From Liolophura sinensis (lineage: Eukaryota > Mollusca > Polyplacophora > Chitonida > Chitonidae): DNA of 60,000 nt. The translations under genes and the position numbers were made by a program. The stretch spans positions 27,027,915 through 27,087,914 of the forward strand of contig NC_088297.1 in assembly GCF_032854445.1 (NCBI RefSeq). Direction: 5' to 3'. The notes beneath the pieces were generated by a model that made no database searches, was not told where the DNA came from, and saw only the letters and a list, made by a program, of their open reading frames with translations. This document shows, piece by piece, positions 57,001 to 60,000 of this stretch; position 1 is the stretch's first letter, and each line of letters begins with the position of its first letter.

Positions 57001-59973
57001 TTTTTCGCCTCCCCATTGGTTTTACTGGTCATATCGCTGACATACTTCTTCAGGTCCTCGTGGGAGCGGGATCCAGAGTATTTCTCAGACTGCAACAATT
57101 AATTTGAATTTCATCCGTTGTTTGATACTTACGCCACATACGCTAAGTTCACGAGCATGTCACCTGAATTCATTTAATACTTTTTGAAGAACATTTATGA
57201 GAGAGAAAGACATTTATTTATCAACAGAGAACCATTGGGAAATGAAATCATTGAATGACCATATCGTGTTTATGTACAATTAGGATTTCTTCACTCAAAA
57301 GATCAGATCTATGGTTACATGTGGGTCACACCATACTGCAGATCCAGTTTAAAACCACCATTCCTGATACTGACATATGATGTGCCCAACACATATCTTC
57401 ATAATCAGATTTATTTATCTATTTGATGGGTGTTTTAAGCAGTACTCAAGAATATTTCACTTATACGACGGTGGTCAGCATTATGGTAGGAAGAAACTGG
57501 GCAGAGGCAGGTTGCTGGGAGGCCTTCCCACGTACAGCCGGAGAGGAAACCAGCATGAGCTAGACTTGAACTCACAGCAACCGCAATGGTGAGAGGCAAT
57601 TACGCTGCGCTAGCGCACTAACCAACTGAGCCACAGCCTTCATAGTCAGATGTACTGCACACATCATCTCACATCATCACACAGAATACACCCATCTTCT
57701 CACAGAATAAACCCTTCATCACACAGAATAAACCTATCCTCATCCTCACACAGAATACACCCATCATCACACAGAATAAACCCATCATCACACAGAATAC
57801 ACCCATCTTCTCACAGAATAAACCCTTCATCACACAGAATAAACCCATCATCACACAGAATATACACATCACCACAAAGAATACACACATCATCACAGAA
57901 TACACATCATCATACAGAATACACCCATCTTCTCATAGAATACACCTATCAATGCACAGAACACACACATCATCACACATCACTGCACAGAACACACACA
58001 TCATTGCACAGAACACACACATCAATGCACAGAACACACACATCATTACACAGAACACACACATCATTGCACAGAACACACACATCACACAGAACACAAT
58101 CATCATCACACATCATCGCACAGAACACACACATCATCGCACAGAACACACATATCATCGCACAGAACACATACATCATCACACAGAACACACACATCAT
58201 TGCACAGAACACACACATCATTGCACAGAACACACACATCATCACACGTCATCGCACAGAACACACACATCATCGCACAGAACACACACATCATAGCACA
58301 GAACACACACATCATCACACATCATCGCACAGAACACACACATCATCGCACAGAACACACATCATAGCACAGAACACATACATCATCACATATCATCGCA
58401 CAGAACACACACATCATCGCACAGAACACACACATCATCACACATCAATGCACAGAACACACACATCAATGCACAGAACACACACATCAATGCACAGAAC
58501 ACACACATCCCACATCATTGCACAGAACACACACATCAATGCACAGAACACACACATCAATGCACAGAACACACACATCATCCCACATCAATGCATAGAA
58601 CACATACATCATCACACATCAATGCACAGAACACACACATCATCACACAGAATAGGCTTGTCCAGATCATGGTACAGCACATCAGCCTTTGCTTTTATGC
58701 TCGGCTCTAAAATTCCCATGAAATATTTTCTGATCAAAAAATTTGACTGTTTACCTATGGGCTCTTTCTTATTTCAGTTAACAGCCCTAGTACAATGCTT
58801 TCTTTATAGAGAAGGATGTGTTATAGTATCCACTGTATGTGGTCTTTGTTGCCCACTGAAGTGCTGTAAACCACAGCATGTATATCACTAATGTTTGCTG
58901 CCTGTAAAATGTTGTAAAATGGTGCATGTGGTGCGGAGGTTTGTTGCTCACTGAAGTGCTGTAAACCACAGCATACATATATATCACTGATGTTCGCTGC
59001 TCACTGAAATCTTGTAAAATGGTGCATGTGGTGTGGAGTTTTGTCGCTCACTGAAGTGCTGTAAACCACATCATACATGCATATCACTAATGTTTGTTGC
59101 CCTTTGAAATGTTGTAAAATGGTGCACGTGGTGCGGGGGTATGTTGCTTACTGAAGTGCTGTAAACCACAGAATACATGTATGTCACTGATGTTTGTTGT
59201 AAAATAGTGCATTTGTCGGAAAGGCTTGATGATTTATATATTTATTTACTTCACGTTTGGTGTTTATGCCGTACTTATGAGACAGCAATCAGCATTATAG
59301 TGGAAGAAAACTGGCCAGAGCCCAGGGGAAATCCTATTGCATGCCAAGATGTTGTAAAACGGTGCGTGTGTCACTAAGGTTTGTTGCTCACTGACGCACC
59401 ATAAATGGAGTTTTGAAGCAATTTTAGGGACCTATTGTTCAATATTTCTCAACACTTTCATTAACAAATCTTCATATTAATGAATACTATTTTGGTACTC
59501 ACATATGTAGCTTATATATCTGCCCATTTCAAACATAGTGCATTTAACATAAGTCAAAAATTCAAACAGCCTACAAACAAAATCCTTTGCTCTAGAAAGT
59601 TTAGAAACTACACACTGATTCTTTACTGCACTGCAGAGCAATGTACTAACCACAATTTCAGTTCTCTCCTGTTCTGACTTTGGCTTATTAAGATTTGAAA
59701 TTTATGAGTCTTAAGCTACCTGATAATGCCAGCCCAGATAAATACCCTTACATAAGCCTATAGTTGGATTTGACCCTTGTCACCTTGGTCACAAGGTCTT
59801 GTGAGTAACAGGTTAAAGGTCATAGAGGTTTTAATCCTCAGCCGTTTACATTGCAGTCCACACTCACAACAGACGAATAACCCCACCTGCTTTCCATCGC
59901 TGAACCAGATCAGGGAGGGGTAACCCTTCACACTGTGTTTGTCACAAACAGTCTTGTGCTGTGTGCAGTCAAC
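50947..59973 (-). CDS. TXNDC5-like: TXNDC5-like ER protein disulfide isomerase, 3' part
   Basis: Five minus-strand exons (59973..59887, 57089..56964, 55878..55796, 52620..52494, 51072..50947) join in phase to about 182 residues ending HDEL, an ER-retrieval signal. The first two encode the end of one thioredoxin domain ([20 protein letters not shown]) and a linker. The next three encode a full thioredoxin domain with active site WCGHCK, split by an intron after CCATG. They continue [16 protein letters not shown] and [13 protein letters not shown]. The double-domain linkage and order match TXNDC5/ERp46, an oxidoreductase that introduces disulfides in the ER. The earlier domain(s) and the signal peptide lie beyond the right edge. 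Confidence 0.9.
51285..51455. repeat. 52-bp repeat, about three copies
   Basis: AAGCATCATGGTGCAGACAT, TACATATGACACATCATGGT, GCTGACTCAGTG in tandem. In the last intron of the TXNDC5-like gene. Confidence 0.88.
51560..51835. repeat. 21-bp minisatellite
   Basis: About 13 copies of TTAACTTACAGCACTGACGG C. The period is a multiple of three, so a chance 120-codon frame exists on the plus strand. Confidence 0.93.
51985..52395. repeat. 40-bp satellite
   Basis: Ten copies of TTACATCAGACAAACAGCTC, CATGACGTTTCTGGATCCTG, nearly identical. Confidence 0.94.
52494..52620 (-). CDS. TXNDC5-like: TXNDC5-like exon (CGHC active site)
   Basis: 127 nt, acceptor TTTGCACAG, donor GAG/GTGAGA. Encodes [20 protein letters not shown] and [16 protein letters not shown]. 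Confidence 0.92.
52704..52898 (-). other. unrecognised protein-like frame in a TXNDC5-like intron
   Basis: 65-codon minus-strand frame with [20 protein letters not shown] and [15 protein letters not shown], followed by a GTAAGT-like site. It is not needed for phase continuity of the host gene. It may be a processed pseudogene or transposon remnant; the identity is unknown. Confidence 0.28.
52920..53188 (-). mobile_element. SINE-A, full length
   Basis: TTTGATTGGTGTTTTACGCC through CGTACGGCCGGAGAGGAAGC to CAAATGAGCCACAGAGGCCC. Close to the copy at 13542. Confidence 0.93.
53236..53345 (-). mobile_element. SINE tail-B fragment
   Basis: TTTAATGTCGTATTTAACAA, TTTTTCAGTCATATGATGAC, matching 2600-2700. 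Confidence 0.72.
53346..55550. repeat. 109-bp satellite, ~20 copies, with higher-order repeats
   Basis: Units begin CTTGCTCTTATGCCTCAGTG at 53351, 53460, 53569, 53678 and every 109 bp. Each carries AAGGAAGCAGCAAGCCCCAG, GGCATGACAGCCCATCCAGC, CTGGCCAACCAGTCCCGTTT. Diagnostic variants (GCTCCAATC/GCGCCGATC, CCCCAGG/CCCAAGG, AGTGCTGAG/AGTGGTGAG) recur in register. In intron 3 of the visible TXNDC5-like gene. Confidence 0.96.
55796..55878 (-). CDS. TXNDC5-like: TXNDC5-like exon (start of last Trx domain)
   Basis: 83 nt, acceptor TTCATTACAG, donor CATG/GTAAGT, phase 0 to 2. Encodes [15 protein letters not shown] and VTFVKFYAP; the Trp of WCGHC is split across the intron. Confidence 0.87.
55879..56963. 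other. TXNDC5-like intron, unique sequence plus short duplication
   Basis: Contains three ~85-bp imperfect repeats at 56690-56945 (ACATGTTGCAAACTTAG, CACAGCCTCTTTATGCTCTA). No exon. Confidence 0.55.
56964..57089 (-). CDS. TXNDC5-like: TXNDC5-like exon (helix and linker)
   Basis: 126 nt, acceptor AATTGTTGCAG, donor GTG/GTGAGT, phase 0. Encodes [20 protein letters not shown] and an acidic linker ending EYEEEV. Confidence 0.85.
57406..57642 (-). mobile_element. SINE-A, with an internal deletion
   Basis: ACTCAAGAATATTTCACTTA, CTTCCCACGTACAGCCGGAG, CGCGCTAGCGCACTAACC-type head. The segment between GGGCAGAG and GCAGGTTGCTG is shortened. Confidence 0.9.
57650..58660. repeat. CACAGAACACACACATCATC satellite
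   Basis: More than 40 degenerate ~20-bp units, starting as CACAGAATAAACCCATCATC and passing to CGCACAGAACACACACATCA. It creates a spurious 413-codon His/Thr/Ser frame. Confidence 0.94.
58850..59225. repeat. ~96-100-bp tandem repeat, four copies
   Basis: CACTGAAGTGCTGTAAACCA at 58853, 58949 and 59049, and a variant (TACTGAAG) at 59149, each followed by ATATCACTGATGTTTGTTG-type and AAATGGTGCATGTGGTG sequence. Confidence 0.9.
59240..59345 (-). mobile_element. SINE-A 3' fragment, diverged
   Basis: TGGTGTTTATGCCGTACTTA, AATCAGCATTATAGTGGAAG, CAGAGCCCAGGGGAAATCC. Confidence 0.7.
59887..59973 (-). CDS. TXNDC5-like: TXNDC5-like exon (end of preceding Trx domain)
   Basis: 87 nt, acceptor GGTTTTCTTTTAG, donor CAG/GTGGGG, phase 0. 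Encodes [20 protein letters not shown] then LIWFSDGKQ, with the cis-proline YPS motif. Confidence 0.87.
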
Positions 59974-60000
59974 CTAAAAGAAAACCATGAAAACGGACTG

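Noticed and set aside
57650-58891. 413-codon His/Thr/Ser-rich open frame
   Set aside because: It is the translation of a ~20-bp satellite inside a TXNDC5-like intron; shifted frames on both strands are equally open and the repeats end in intron sequence.

Overview
This is animal nuclear DNA. Genes are split by GT–AG introns, coding density is low, and the non-coding part is packed with tRNA-derived SINEs, DNA transposons, MITEs and minisatellites. The dominant SINE has an A/B-box head on the GGCC-side and a 3' tail ending in AATAAATAAA-type repeats. Such SINEs are familiar from molluscs, so a bivalve or related lophotrochozoan is the likely source; this is inference, not proof.

Layout. (1) 0.6-3.1 kb, minus strand: two phase-matched exons of an immunoglobulin-domain protein that runs off the left edge; two candidate upstream exons lie at 12.4-12.6 and 13.8-14.0 kb. 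(2) 1.2-17.5 kb: transposon-rich. A dispersed repeat (R1) occurs twice, and one copy is split by a 2743-bp hAT element with an 8-bp target duplication and a frameshifted transposase. A 1.1-kb CAGGG-ended element splits a SINE. A 2.4-kb PIF/Harbinger-type element carries a Myb/SANT-like exon. (3) 18.98-23.15 kb, plus strand: a complete four-exon gene for a 293-residue single-pass membrane protein (signal peptide, EGF-like ectodomain, proline-rich tail with PPxY). (4) 25.84-26.16 kb, minus strand: a TATA-driven single-exon gene for a 105-residue secreted cysteine-rich peptide. (5) 27-29 kb: one satellite present in both orientations around an unknown core. (6) 32.24-44.11 kb, plus strand: six coding exons of an LRRC14/PRAME-family leucine-rich-repeat protein (506 residues), with introns swollen by at least five minisatellites. 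(7) 44-50.6 kb: intergenic, with three MITE families and many SINE pieces. (8) 50.95-59.97 kb, minus strand: the last five exons of a TXNDC5-like ER protein disulfide isomerase ending in HDEL, with introns holding a 2.2-kb array of a 109-bp repeat and other satellites; its 5' end is beyond the right edge.

The genes are not an operon and I see no shared pathway. The most informative patterns are the nested transposon insertions, mosaic SINEs with exchanged heads and tails, a satellite apparently seeded by a MITE terminus, and two small membrane or secreted protein genes that I cannot assign to a named orthologue. All exon boundaries were read by eye from splice consensus and codon-phase continuity; no database search was possible.
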